51,122 nt of DNA from contig JAFRNE010000031.1 of NCBI GenBank assembly GCA_017430325.1, positions 1 through 51,122 of the forward strand. Direction: 5' to 3'. The first letter of the stretch is position 1. Each line of letters begins with the position of its first letter. The position numbers and the translations under genes were made by a program. A model generated the notes under the pieces. That model was not told the DNA's origin and did no database searches. It worked only from the letters and a program-made list of their open reading frames with translations. This stretch comes from Eubacterium sp. Lineage in GTDB: Bacteria > Bacillota > Clostridia > Lachnospirales > Lachnospiraceae. Positions 43,401-51,122 of this stretch are shown piece after piece.

Positions 43401-43463
43401 TGGTTAAATACCTTCCTTTCCTTATATACTTTTGTGATAAATGATTTCCGCATAATCACAGAC

Positions 43464-43492
43464 ATTATATAATAAAATGCCTTAAAAAACAA
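43464..43492 (-). promoter_or_regulatory. Promoter of the cellobiose phosphorylase gene
   Basis: Read leftward: TTGTTT (43492 to 43487), 17 bp, TATAAT (43469 to 43464). The 5' UTR would be about 55 bases. Confidence 0.6.
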
Positions 43493-43523
43493 TTAAAAAT
43501 GTGCATTATAACGGATTATTTGC

Positions 43524-43535
43524 GCAAACGGTTGC
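43524..43535. promoter_or_regulatory. LacI-family operator
   Basis: GCAAACGGTTGC: half-sites GCAA and TTGC around a central CG, the signature of LacI/GalR-family operators (CcpA cre sites are related). It lies about 30 bp upstream of the -35 of the cellobiose phosphorylase promoter. The regulator gene is not in the window. Confidence 0.6.
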
Positions 43536-43565
43536 AACTTTATGCTGTGGTTGAAACCATAATAA

Positions 43566-43597
43566 AAAGCCATGAAAGAGTTACCCTTCATGGCTTT
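43566..43597 (-). terminator. Terminator of the aldose-epimerase-like gene
   Basis: AAAGCCATGAA (43566-43576) pairs with TTCATGGCTTT (43587-43597); on the minus strand the stem is followed by TTATT. Confidence 0.8.
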
Positions 43598-43653
43598 GTT
43601 TTATCCTGTTTGTTATAAATATCCGGTTTCAGACCGGAGACTGTGGCGCCGAT

Positions 43654-44655
43654 CTATGCGCTGTAGATCTTCTCTGTAACAGTCTTTGATTCGCCCGGTG
43701 CAAGCTCCATGTAACCTGACTCTGACTGAGAGAGTGGAAGGTTTGGTGCATCGATGATCCAGCTCATCGGTTCAGGGCAGAAGTAGCCCTTGTCACCGTG
43801 ATCGTTCCAGATGATCCAGAACTTGAAGTCCTTGCATACTTCGTAACGGATCTGCTTGTTGGTCTCTGTATCTGTTGCAACGATTCCGTAGAATGGCTTG
43901 CCGTCAACTGTACCGTCTTCCATGAAATACATATCGTTGTCGATATCCTGTCCAACAGGGATCATTGAACCTGAAAGATAAAGCTTGTCATAATTATTAT
44001 GAGGCTTGAAATCGCAGGTTGGGATGCACTGTGTATTCAGCTCAACCTTGTCTCCGATAGGAACATAGAGACGTACGTTCTCTGTCTTGCCGCCTTCAGT
44101 GAAAGGTCCCTTCATGGCTGTATGGTTGCATACGCCGTAAGGAAGCTGTCTGTCTGAAAGGTTTGTCATTGTGAAGCTGTAGTCCATTCCGGCCTCTGAA
44201 AGCGAGAAGGTGTATTCAGCCTTGAAGCTTACAGGGAAGGTTGTGAAGAATGGATCATTCTCATCGTAGATATATTCAGTCTTTGCAATAGCAGCTGTAT
44301 CTGTTGTCTCAGCTGCAACTACCTTATGCTCTCTTAAGTGAAGGAAGCCGTGAAGATGGTTTCCGAGAGGATCGTTGCAAGGGAACTGATAGGTGTGATC
44401 AGAAACCTTCAGAACGCCGCCTGCAAGACGGTTTGGAAGGTAGAGGGTAGGAAAACCGTAAACCTCTGCATTTTTCTTATAATCATCGGCTGTGAAGTCA
44501 GGATTGTTTCTGAAGAAATCGATACCGTTCTCAGTGTCCTGCATTCTCATGATGTTGCTGCCGTTAAATGCTGCGATAACAGCGGTGTATTTTCCGCATA
44601 CGAGTTCAACTGTCTGTTTGCCGTAGAAATCCTTAATAGTGGATGAAATACTCAT
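43654..44655 (-). CDS. Aldose 1-epimerase-family protein (333 aa)
   Basis: A galactose-mutarotase-like beta-sandwich protein. The loop GNHLHGFLH holds the expected catalytic histidine, PYGVCNHTAMKGPF the second, and the C-terminal ELAPGES the glutamate base. Mutarotation would equilibrate alpha and beta glucose, useful beside cellobiose phosphorylase, whose glucose product needs the right anomer for kinases. Substrate not certain. CGGAGG precedes ATG 44655. Codon use resembles its neighbour, as expected for highly expressed sugar genes. Confidence 0.87.
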   Translation of the reverse strand: MSISSTIKDFYGKQTVELVCGKYTAVIAAFNGSNIMRMQDTENGIDFFRNNPDFTADDYKKNAEVYGFPTLYLPNRLAGGVLKVSDHTYQFPCNDPLGNHLHGFLHLREHKVVAAETTDTAAIAKTEYIYDENDPFFTTFPVSFKAEYTFSLSEAGMDYSFTMTNLSDRQLPYGVCNHTAMKGPFTEGGKTENVRLYVPIGDKVELNTQCIPTCDFKPHNNYDKLYLSGSMIPVGQDIDNDMYFMEDGTVDGKPFYGIVATDTETNKQIRYEVCKDFKFWIIWNDHGDKGYFCPEPMSWIIDAPNLPLSQSESGYMELAPGESKTVTEKIYSA

Positions 44656-44829
44656 AAACTTAAGTCCTCCGTTTTTTAATATGGACGATGTGATACGCCG
44701 TGAAACATGCCCTTGTATCGTACGGTTTTTCGTTTAATCGCTAAATTTAACTATAGCATAATAAAAGCGCAGTCGTCTATTATTTTTTGTACTAAAATCG
44801 GGTGGATAAAGGGGAAAATACAGCAGGAT

Positions 44830-44858
44830 TTGCAAGAATTTGCATTTAGGGCTATAAT
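44830..44858 (+). promoter_or_regulatory. Promoter of the SGNH-hydrolase operon
   Basis: TTGCAA (44830-44835), 17 bp, TATAAT (44853-44858). Start about 35 bases before the ATG at 44900. Confidence 0.7.
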
Positions 44859-44899
44859 CGTTTACAATGTGTTGAGATTTATCTTTGCATGGAGGATGC

Positions 44900-45868
44900 A
44901 TGGAAGAGAAAGATCGCAGTAAAGCAAATGAAAAAGTGAATAAGACAAAAAAGTCTAAAAACGTCCAGCCGTCGACAATCCTGTTGATGGTTTCCTTGTT
45001 GCTTGCAGTGGTTCTTATAGTGATGCTCCTCGTGATGCTGATAAAGCTTGATGATAACAAGGAAGAGAGGTCGGAGGACAAAGAAGTTTCCGATATCGAA
45101 GTGATAAGCAGTATGGTTGATACGGCTACCGAAGAACAGGGAACCGGAGATACAGAGTCATCAAGGGAGAATAAATATATCCCTGATGATGCTTCTGCCG
45201 AAGAAGTGATCTATATGAACAGTCATATGGGAGACAGCTGGTACAATACGGATATCTACAGAGCGCTTTGCAAGGATGTTACGGATGAGTATTTTGAAGA
45301 TGTGTGCTTCATCGGCGATTCGAGGACGAAGGGACTTCTGGAGTATTCGGTGCTCCCGAGGTGGCACGGCTTCTATAAGGTCGGTTCGACCGCGGCTGCA
45401 GCGTGCGTTGAAAGAGCTTATACTCTGGACGGCAGCAGCTACACGAATATCCTGAATATAATCGATAGCGTGGATTATGATATTTTTTATGTCGGTTACG
45501 GAACGAACGAGCTGGGCTACGGTGACGCGGATAAGTTCATCGAGGAGCTGAAGGTGGTTTTGGACGAGATCAGAGAATATCATCCTGACGCGATCATTTA
45601 TGTTGAAAATATTCTTCCGATGGGATATAGTTATTCGGAAAATAACCCGGGCTTCTCGAATTACAGAGCGTGCAAATACAACGACGCGCTGAAGAGATTA
45701 TGCCAGGAGGATGGCGAGCTGATCTATCTGGATATAGCATCGTGTATGAAAGATCCTGAAACAGGGGCGGCAATAAGTGATTATATAGGCGACGGACTGC
45801 ATTATACTCCGGAGGGTTGTAAGAAGATCATGGAGTTCATCAGAGGCGCGGTCGTTGAGAAAAAATAG
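44900..45868 (+). CDS. Membrane-anchored SGNH/GDSL hydrolase (322 aa)
   Basis: A basic cytoplasmic N-terminus (1-27) and one membrane segment (about 28-50) put the catalytic part outside. After a Ser/Glu/Thr-rich tether the SGNH blocks appear: FIGDSRTKGL (block I serine), YGTNELGYG (block III Asn) and DGLHYTPEG (block V Asp and His). Such enzymes hydrolyse or transfer acyl/acetyl groups on cell-wall polymers and glycans. ATG 44900 follows GGAGG at a short spacing of 4. It lies 16 bases before a DUF4358 lipoprotein gene; these two families often co-occur with O-acetylation functions, but no MBOAT gene is here. Confidence 0.87.
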   Translation: MEEKDRSKANEKVNKTKKSKNVQPSTILLMVSLLLAVVLIVMLLVMLIKLDDNKEERSEDKEVSDIEVISSMVDTATEEQGTGDTESSRENKYIPDDASAEEVIYMNSHMGDSWYNTDIYRALCKDVTDEYFEDVCFIGDSRTKGLLEYSVLPRWHGFYKVGSTAAAACVERAYTLDGSSYTNILNIIDSVDYDIFYVGYGTNELGYGDADKFIEELKVVLDEIREYHPDAIIYVENILPMGYSYSENNPGFSNYRACKYNDALKRLCQEDGELIYLDIASCMKDPETGAAISDYIGDGLHYTPEGCKKIMEFIRGAVVEKK

Positions 45869-45884
45869 AAAAGAGGAATGAGAT

Positions 45885-46403
45885 ATGAAGAAGAAAATAG
45901 CACTGGTTTTAACACTTGCAATATGCATGGCAGGACTTACAGCCTGCGGTGGAAAGGATGATAACAAGTCGGACAGCGGTAAGACAGAGAGTACTACTGT
46001 ACAGGAAGAGCAGAAGGATTTCGAATGCTCTGAGCTTGCAGATAAGCTTAAGGCTGAGGGCAGCTTTACAGACCTTGCAGCGCTTGACAGCAAGATCGCT
46101 ATCGAGAGACTTTACGGGCTTGATCCTGAGCAGATAGAGGCATCGGCTTTCTATTCAAACTCAAATGCAACTGCTGAAGATGTTGCAGTCATCAAGGTTA
46201 AGGATGAGTCATATACAGCAACAGTTAAGAAGGCTATCGAGGACAGAGTTGCAGAGCAGAAGGCATCTTTCAAGGATTACAATGCAGCTGAGGTTCCAAA
46301 GCTTGAGGAAGCTGTTATCAAGGTTAGTGGAAAATACGTTGTACTCGTTGTTTCAGGGGACAGTGCAAAGGCTAAGGATATCGTTGGTGAATATCTGAAA
46401 TAA
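45885..46403 (+). CDS. DUF4358 lipoprotein (172 aa)
   Basis: Signal peptide with lipobox LTAC (Cys21). After an Asp/Ser/Glu-rich tether comes the DUF4358 domain (about 45-170), with ERLYGLDPEQIEASAFYSNSNATAEDVAVIKV, VKKAIEDRVAEQKASFKDYN and the C-terminal YVVLVVSGDSAKAKDIV. No function is established. AAGAGGAATGAG serves as RBS, 16 bases after the SGNH hydrolase gene, so both are made together on the cell surface. Confidence 0.88.
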   Translation: MKKKIALVLTLAICMAGLTACGGKDDNKSDSGKTESTTVQEEQKDFECSELADKLKAEGSFTDLAALDSKIAIERLYGLDPEQIEASAFYSNSNATAEDVAVIKVKDESYTATVKKAIEDRVAEQKASFKDYNAAEVPKLEEAVIKVSGKYVVLVVSGDSAKAKDIVGEYLK

Positions 46404-46422
46404 TAAAACTTAGGATAAACGA

Positions 46423-46478
46423 AAGTCTGGCGGCAAAAGTGTTTCGGGTGCGAAATACTTTTGCCGCCAGACTTTTTT
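46423..46478 (+). terminator. Long terminator hairpin
   Basis: Arms of 24 bases (46423-46446 and 46451-46474) with one mismatch, loop GGTG, followed by a T run. It ends the SGNH/DUF4358 transcript; on the minus strand it could also stop the HIT gene. Confidence 0.9.
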
Positions 46479-46494
46479 GTGCGGTATAAATCTA

Positions 46495-46911
46495 TTAAAT
46501 ATTAGCTGAGAGAGCTTCTGTGATCTGTGCCTGCTCCTTTGCATCTGTACCATTCTGTGGCCAGCCGATACCTACGTTGTCATTATCGAAACGTGGGATG
46601 GCATGTACGTGAAGGTGGAATACTGTCTGTCCTGCTGCAGGCTCATTGTTCTGAACGATATTTACGCCGTCGCAGTTGAAGGCTTTCTTCATTGCGTTTG
46701 CCAGCTTCTTGGCAAGAGGAAGCATCTTGGCAAGAGTTTCGTCCTCAGCTGTGTAAAGGTTCTCAAAATGCTGCTTAGGAAGGATGAGAGAGTGACCCTT
46801 TGCGGCAGGAGCGGCATCGAGTATTATTCTGAAGTCGTCATCCTCATATACGGTATTTGTAGGAAAGATACCGTTGGCAAGCTTACAGAAAATGCAATCA
46901 TCATTGATCAT
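46495..46911 (-). CDS. HIT-family nucleotide hydrolase (138 aa)
   Basis: Histidine-triad fold: CIFCKLANGIFPTNTVYEDDDF at the N-terminus with the paired cysteines of many Hint-like members, ILPKQHFENL in the middle, and the catalytic HLHVHAIPR. Such proteins split adenosine phosphoramidates or dinucleoside polyphosphates. The length is standard for the bacterial Hint/HIT group. GGAGGTATAC precedes ATG 46911. Single gene. Confidence 0.95.
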   Translation of the reverse strand: MINDDCIFCKLANGIFPTNTVYEDDDFRIILDAAPAAKGHSLILPKQHFENLYTAEDETLAKMLPLAKKLANAMKKAFNCDGVNIVQNNEPAAGQTVFHLHVHAIPRFDNDNVGIGWPQNGTDAKEQAQITEALSANI

Positions 46912-46995
46912 TTTAGTATACCTCCATATTTATGCTTAAGTATTTTATAAACTGAAAATGATTATAGCATCATTCTGCGCTTCTGAAAAGACAGA

Positions 46996-47026
46996 ACAAC
47001 TGCGGATGATGAACATCCGCAGTTGT
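46996..47026 (-). terminator. Terminator of the ABC exporter operon
   Basis: ACAACTGCGGATG (46996-47008) pairs perfectly with CATCCGCAGTTGT (47014-47026). On the minus strand TCTGTCTTTTC follows. It lies just beyond the last permease gene. Confidence 0.7.
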
Positions 47027-47066
47027 AAGGAGGTTTTATGATTTGAATATTTATCCTTATACAAAG

Positions 47067-47870
47067 TCACGAACCGGTTCCGTTGTATTTCATCGCGCCG
47101 TACATCCATATCCTATAGCTTATATAGAAGAACAGTACGCCGATGACCGGTGAAAGCCATGAGAGTACAGGGACTGCATCAGGTCTGAGTACTACAAGGC
47201 TTGGATAATATGCAATAAATGCGATCGGTATCAGGAAGGTGAAGATGAACTTAAATACCGGGCTGAAGATGGTGATAGGGTATTTTGCATAGTCCTTGAA
47301 ACGGAAGGCCAGATCCAGAACGTAGAAGGAGTTGTGGATCCAGAAGCAGGTTGCAGCTGCCGCATTCTGAAGAGCGATCATGATAAGTGACGCCGTGATC
47401 AGAAATACTATCATCTTCAGCAAAACAAGCGGTGTAAAGGCAAGTCCTATCTTGTTCCATGAGATCACCACGGTGACTATACCGAAAGCGAACTGACCGA
47501 GTCCCTTGATATCAAATACCTCCGATTCGTAGTAGAAGAACAGGTTGATCGGGCGGAAACAGTATTTTATGAAATCGCCGGAATATACCTGCTGACGGAG
47601 GCTCCAGTTGTTATCAAAGAGACACTGCACAGGTGTCAGCGAGATGAGTGAGAAGCCGTAAAGGAACAGCATCTCGTAGTAGCCCCAGCCGTTGATGGAT
47701 GGGAAGTTGCGGAACAGTATCCAGAAGCTTATGAAGCCGGAAACATTTGTTGCGATCATTCCTATTGTGGATATGATGAAGTCCGCACGGTAGCTCATCT
47801 TGCTCTTGATGTCCTGAGCTAGTATTTTAAAATATAATCTTGTGTAGAATCTTAATCCTCTTCTTTTCAT
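47067..47870 (-). CDS. ABC-2 type exporter permease, COG3694-like (267 aa)
   Basis: Six membrane segments; the start of the mature sequence (LYFKILAQDIKSKMSYRADFII) and GDFIKYCFRPINLFFYYESE are typical of the COG3694 permeases that always travel with COG4586 ATPases and COG4587 permeases. ATG 47870 has AAAGGAT 8 bases ahead; nine further codons upstream lack an RBS. It is separated by 51 bases from the upstream permease gene. Substrate unknown. Confidence 0.87.
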   Translation of the reverse strand: MKRRGLRFYTRLYFKILAQDIKSKMSYRADFIISTIGMIATNVSGFISFWILFRNFPSINGWGYYEMLFLYGFSLISLTPVQCLFDNNWSLRQQVYSGDFIKYCFRPINLFFYYESEVFDIKGLGQFAFGIVTVVISWNKIGLAFTPLVLLKMIVFLITASLIMIALQNAAAATCFWIHNSFYVLDLAFRFKDYAKYPITIFSPVFKFIFTFLIPIAFIAYYPSLVVLRPDAVPVLSWLSPVIGVLFFYISYRIWMYGAMKYNGTGS

Positions 47871-47921
47871 ATCAATATCCTTTATTCGGAAAATCAATTA
47901 CTTTTAATATCACTAATGGCA

Positions 47922-48725
47922 TCAACCGCCGTTTACTGTGATCTGACGGAGCGATGCCTTCCAGAACACCTTGCTCAGGATAAGCATTACTACGCACCAC
48001 ATGAGTGAGATGCCGAGAGTTGCCAGTGCTTCCTCCGGCTTAGGGTTTGCCTCAAGCAGGAGTGAAAGCGGTGTATTGTAGATCGACTGGAAAGGCAGGT
48101 AGGAAAGTACTGTCTGGAAGCCCTTCGGGAAAAATGCGATCGGTATGGTAGCGCCCGAAAGCAGAAGCACGATAACCTGCTTCATGATATTTATTCCCCA
48201 GATCGATTCTGTATAGAGGCATATCGTGCCTACTATGAAATCTATGCTGTAGTTGATCGATACGGCCATGACAACAGCCAGTATGAAATACAGTATATTT
48301 ATGCCGAAATGTATAGCTCCGTGGGTTACTATGGCAACCACTATGAAGGTCGGAAGGAAGGTCAGGAAGAACTGTGTTACAAAGCTTCCCGAGTAAGACC
48401 AGAACAGGTATTTCCTGTATTCCATCGGCTTTATAAGGTCGAGTACGATCTTGCCGGACTGGATATTTCTACCGATCTCCCAGACGGTATACATTTCCAT
48501 GAAATTGAACAGCGCGGTGGCGAGAACCAGGTAGATCAGCGTGTCCGAAAAGGTCATGCCGTTTACTACGTCGGTGCCTGCAGAATCGTAAATCGCCTTC
48601 CACAGAAAATAAATAACTATAAGGTAGAGGATATTTCCTATTACCATAACTATAAAGGAAAGGCGGAACTGTAGGGCTTCTATGATGCCCGCGCGGGTAA
48701 GTGTGAGATATTTTTTTGCTTTCAC
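47922..48725 (-). CDS. ABC-2 type exporter permease, COG4587-like (267 aa, GTG start)
   Basis: Six hydrophobic segments, with the family landmarks LTRAGIIEALQFRLSFIV, YTVWEIGRNIQSGKIVLDLIKPMEY and SGATIPIAFFPKGF. Its GTG start overlaps the ATPase stop as GTGA, so translation is coupled; the RBS GGAGTAAG... lies in the ATPase end. Pairs with the COG3694-like permease. Confidence 0.88.
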   Translation of the reverse strand: MKAKKYLTLTRAGIIEALQFRLSFIVMVIGNILYLIVIYFLWKAIYDSAGTDVVNGMTFSDTLIYLVLATALFNFMEMYTVWEIGRNIQSGKIVLDLIKPMEYRKYLFWSYSGSFVTQFFLTFLPTFIVVAIVTHGAIHFGINILYFILAVVMAVSINYSIDFIVGTICLYTESIWGINIMKQVIVLLLSGATIPIAFFPKGFQTVLSYLPFQSIYNTPLSLLLEANPKPEEALATLGISLMWCVVMLILSKVFWKASLRQITVNGG

Positions 48726-49723
48726 CTTACTCCCTCCTCGTATATCTTCTTGATAACTTCCTCGGAAGAGATCTCTTCGAGCTTCATGTCTCTGATATCA
48801 TATTCTTTCTGAAGCTGACCGAGAACATCGATGACCTTCGCCTTGTCCTCGTCAACGAGAACAGAGATCCACTCATCGTCCGAGCTTACGGAAAAGTCAG
48901 GAAGCTCTTTGCTGATAGCATCAGCGCGCTGCTTCAGGTCGCCGGATACTCTTATCTTAAGTGTACGGTATGACCCGAAGAAACTCTTTAAGTGCTCTAT
49001 ATCGTTGTCGTAGAGCATCTTACCTTTATCTATGATTACGATACGCTTACAAAGTGCATCGACGTCGCCCATGTCGTGAGTTGTAAGGATGACTGTTGTC
49101 TTCTTTTCCTTATTGAGTGCATGGATGAGTGTACGTATCTTCGCCTTCATGGAAACGTCAAGACCGATGGTCGGCTCGTCCAGGAAAACGATCTTCGGAT
49201 TGTGCAGGAAGGCTGCGAGTATGTCGCTGAGTGTACGCTGTCCGAGAGACATCTGACGTACAGGTTTGTGGAGCAGAGGCTCTATATCTACAAGCGACTG
49301 ATAAAACTCCAAAAGGTCCTTGTAATCCTTGTCAGGAATCTGATAGATGTCCTTAAGAAGCTTGAAGGACTCGACCAGAGGAAGTGCCCACCAGAGCTGT
49401 GAACGCTGTCCGAAAACAACTCCGATCTTCTGTGCATTCTTTGAACGGTTCTTGTACGGAACAACGCCGTCAACAAGTATTTCACCTGTGGTCGGTTCGA
49501 GAACACCGGTCATCATCTTGATGGTCGTGGACTTACCTGCACCGTTAGGTCCGAGGTATCCTACCATCTCACCCTGCTCGATATTCATGGAAATATTATC
49601 GACCGCACGGACTATCTTATAGTCTCTTGAAAAAAGATCCTTAAGGCTCCCCTTCAAGCCCTCGTGTCTGTTCAGTACCTTGAATTCTTTTGTAATGTTT
49701 TTGATCTCAATTATAGGTGCCAT
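48722..49723 (-). CDS. ABC exporter ATP-binding protein, COG4586-like (333 aa)
   Basis: The extended N-terminus (KNITKEFKVLNRHEGLKGSLKDLFSRDYK) before Walker A is a feature of COG4586 ATPases. Walker A is GPNGAGKSTT, Q-loop VFGQRSQLWW, signature MSLGQRTL (in place of LSGGQ) and Walker B IVFLDEPTIGLD. A regulatory domain of about 100 residues follows. GAGGTAATT precedes ATG 49723. The operon runs ATPase, permease, permease and is divergent from an AraC-type regulator gene that may control it. Confidence 0.92.
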   Translation of the reverse strand: MAPIIEIKNITKEFKVLNRHEGLKGSLKDLFSRDYKIVRAVDNISMNIEQGEMVGYLGPNGAGKSTTIKMMTGVLEPTTGEILVDGVVPYKNRSKNAQKIGVVFGQRSQLWWALPLVESFKLLKDIYQIPDKDYKDLLEFYQSLVDIEPLLHKPVRQMSLGQRTLSDILAAFLHNPKIVFLDEPTIGLDVSMKAKIRTLIHALNKEKKTTVILTTHDMGDVDALCKRIVIIDKGKMLYDNDIEHLKSFFGSYRTLKIRVSGDLKQRADAISKELPDFSVSSDDEWISVLVDEDKAKVIDVLGQLQKEYDIRDMKLEEISSEEVIKKIYEEGVR

Positions 49724-49768
49724 TTTAATTACCTCATATTCTGTTACTGATGATCCACATAAGAATCA

Positions 49769-49880
49769 TTTGGATGTTAATTAACACTTGATTTATTTGA
49801 CGTTTATAAGTATATTGTATTTGGATGAAGAAAAACAGTATATCTGTAGTATAAAATCATAACTATTTTACACTTGGATG
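49769..49880. repeat. Three TTGGATG repeats at 51- and 53-bp spacing
   Basis: TTTGGATG starts at 49769 and 49820, and CTTGGATG at 49873. The spacings are close to five helical turns, so all three would face the same side of the DNA. They lie between the divergent ABC exporter and AraC-type regulator genes. Confidence 0.5.
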
Positions 49881-49898
49881 TAATATGGTTATGATTTT
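49853..49898. promoter_or_regulatory. 46-bp dyad before the AraC-type regulator
   Basis: AAAATCATAAC (49853-49863) pairs perfectly with GTTATGATTTT (49888-49898); the inner TATTTTACA and TGTAATATG continue the symmetry imperfectly. The third TTGGATG repeat sits at the centre. It ends 22 bases before the ATG, so it could be an autoregulatory operator or an mRNA hairpin. Confidence 0.55.
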
Positions 49899-49920
49899 GG
49901 GCTAAAGAGGAAATATCGTT

Positions 49921-50823
49921 ATGAAAAGAGAATTGATGGGCCTCATCGTAAAAAGAGACGATGGCTCTGAGGAAGTAAATTATACGGATGATTCATTTCC
50001 ATCATATATATATGATGGCTGGATCAAGCCGAATGTAACCTGGGAGAAGGTGCCGCACTTCCATGAAGACGTGGAGATAGTTACGGTCAAGGAGGGCAGG
50101 ATGGCTTATTCCGTCAACGGAAATATCATTACACTGAATGCCGGCGATACCATATTTGTCAATTCCAACCATATTCATTACAGCATGGCCCTGGACAATA
50201 CGACTGCGACATATATTATATTTATCGCCAATCCGAGTATACTTAATTCTTCGGTAGCGGTGGAGATGCAGGCGCTGCTTCCTATACTTAACAATCCGGG
50301 ACTTTCATATCTCAGGTTCAGGGACATCAATGAAAATGCGAAGAGTATATACGATATAATGATGACTATGCCGGATATCAGACATGATCCGTTTCAGATA
50401 ACAATAAAGTTCTTTGAAATATGGAACATTATCCTGAAACAGACGAAATCCTACGGCATGATAGAGGATCATGTCGAAACCGATATTCACACAAGATCAT
50501 TTAAGGCGATGATGCACTATATTCAGAAGGAATATCAGAATCCGATCACGCTGGACGATATCTCCGCAAGCGGAAATATAAGCAGGTCGCAGTGCAACAA
50601 GGTGTTTCACAAGTTTGTTGGGGACAGTCCGGTTAATTATCTGCTGAACTTTCGCGTGAGAAAGGTGGCTGAATATCTGAGGACCACCTCATACACCTTG
50701 TCAGAGATCGCAGCATTGACCGGCTTTAACGGCACGAGCTACATGTCGGAGATGTTCAGAAAGTCCTTCGACCAGTCGCCGAGGGAGTACAGAAAGACCT
50801 GGCAGAATAATAATCCGGTTTAG
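49921..50823 (+). CDS. AraC-family transcriptional regulator (300 aa)
   Basis: A cupin-like N-terminal sensor (about 30-130; HFHEDVEIVTVKEGRMAYSV and NAGDTIFVNSNHIHYS) is followed by two helix-turn-helix units (about 195-295; ITLDDISASGNISRSQCNKVF and EIAALTGFNGTSYMSEMFRKSFDQSPREYR). Such regulators respond to a sugar or small ligand. GAGGAAATATCG precedes ATG. It is divergent from the COG4586-type exporter, its likely target. A single gene before a terminator. Confidence 0.93.
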   Translation: MKRELMGLIVKRDDGSEEVNYTDDSFPSYIYDGWIKPNVTWEKVPHFHEDVEIVTVKEGRMAYSVNGNIITLNAGDTIFVNSNHIHYSMALDNTTATYIIFIANPSILNSSVAVEMQALLPILNNPGLSYLRFRDINENAKSIYDIMMTMPDIRHDPFQITIKFFEIWNIILKQTKSYGMIEDHVETDIHTRSFKAMMHYIQKEYQNPITLDDISASGNISRSQCNKVFHKFVGDSPVNYLLNFRVRKVAEYLRTTSYTLSEIAALTGFNGTSYMSEMFRKSFDQSPREYRKTWQNNNPV

Positions 50824-50864
50824 AATGAAGAAGCATAAAAAACAGCATTTAAGGAGCGTTTAAG

Positions 50865-50889
50865 GGAAGCCTTTATGGCTTCCTTTTTT
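50865..50889 (+). terminator. Terminator of the AraC-type gene
   Basis: GGAAGCC (50865-50871) pairs with GGCTTCC (50877-50883), loop TTTAT, followed by TTTTTT. Confidence 0.85.
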
Positions 50890-51122
50890 ATGGGATTTTC
50901 AGTTTTGTTTAAGCTTCAGGCTTTATCATCTGTTTATGAAAGAAATACAAACACCGGTTTTTCGGTGTGATAAGAAATACGAGATAGTGTCAAGTGACGT
51001 ATGAAAAAACCGAGTCTAAAAAATAGGCTCAGATGAACCTTGATAAGTTGATATTTGTAAGTACATTCAAGCGGACGGTGCCGCTTTTCGCCCACCCCAT
51101 TTACTTTTCGGACAAGCGAAAA
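50890..51122. other. Non-coding end of the window with small hairpins
   Basis: No gene is recognised in the last 230 bases. Small stems occur at 50951-50968 (ACACCG/CGGTGT), 51012-51030 (GAGTCT/AGGCTC) and 51070-51085 (AGCGG/CCGCT followed by TTTT). The last could terminate a transcript from the left; a gene may begin beyond the window. Confidence 0.4.

Noticed and set aside
47020..47046. RBS AAGGAGG followed by ATG
   Set aside because: The frame is ATG ATT TGA only; it overlaps the exporter terminator stem.

Overview
The window reads as chromosomal DNA of an anaerobic Firmicute, most likely a Lachnospiraceae member (Coprococcus/Butyrivibrio-like). Grounds: moderate GC, strong Shine-Dalgarno sites, consensus sigma-A promoters, T-rich intrinsic terminators, CIRCE control, many [GAS]C lipoproteins, and a gene set typical of that family (DUF951, DUF4342, DUF4358, TSCPD protein, YesMN-type two-component systems, cellobiose phosphorylase). 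The genus cannot be fixed from the sequence. No IS element, prophage, CRISPR array or other sign of an accessory island is visible; this is ordinary core and carbohydrate-metabolism DNA.

Layout. 1-0.84 kb: the 3' end of a 23S rRNA gene followed, with no 5S gene between, by six tRNA genes (Asp, Val, Thr, Tyr, fMet, Phe). 1.0-3.8 kb: a large surface lipoprotein fusing a nucleoside hydrolase to a UshA-type 5'-nucleotidase. 3.9-4.4 kb (minus): a small cysteine-protein pair. 4.8-8.2 kb: DUF4342 protein, OmpR-type regulator, sensor kinase and DUF951 protein, with a PhoP-box-like repeat upstream. 8.4-12.2 kb: a NatAB-like ABC-2 transporter with two permeases. 12.4-17.3 kb: a small abundant-looking protein, a PPP phosphatase, glmM, a CIRCE-controlled hsp20, a beta-helix protein and glutathione peroxidase. 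17.4-24.9 kb: ileS, glgP, an aldo/keto reductase and a lipoprotein.

25.1-38.6 kb is the most coherent metabolic unit: an FGGY sugar kinase, a YesN/YesM two-component system followed by a YtfQ-like binding lipoprotein, a second YtfQ-like binding lipoprotein, a YtfR/YtfT/YjfF-like importer, a small transaldolase and a FucI/AraA-superfamily isomerase. I infer uptake and catabolism of a furanose-form pentose, with L-arabinose the best guess. The first binding protein probably acts as the sugar sensor of the two-component system. The second binding-protein gene has a striking leader in which its ribosome-binding site is paired with sequence overlapping its own promoter, so read-through and promoter-initiated mRNAs should be translated differently.

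38.9-51.1 kb: an acyl carrier protein plus acyl-ACP thioesterase unit with a FabT-like palindrome, a membrane protein, cellobiose phosphorylase and an aldose-1-epimerase-like gene (both minus), an SGNH hydrolase plus DUF4358 lipoprotein, a HIT protein, a COG4586/4587/3694 ABC exporter (minus), and a divergent AraC-type regulator. The last 300 bases hold only small hairpins.
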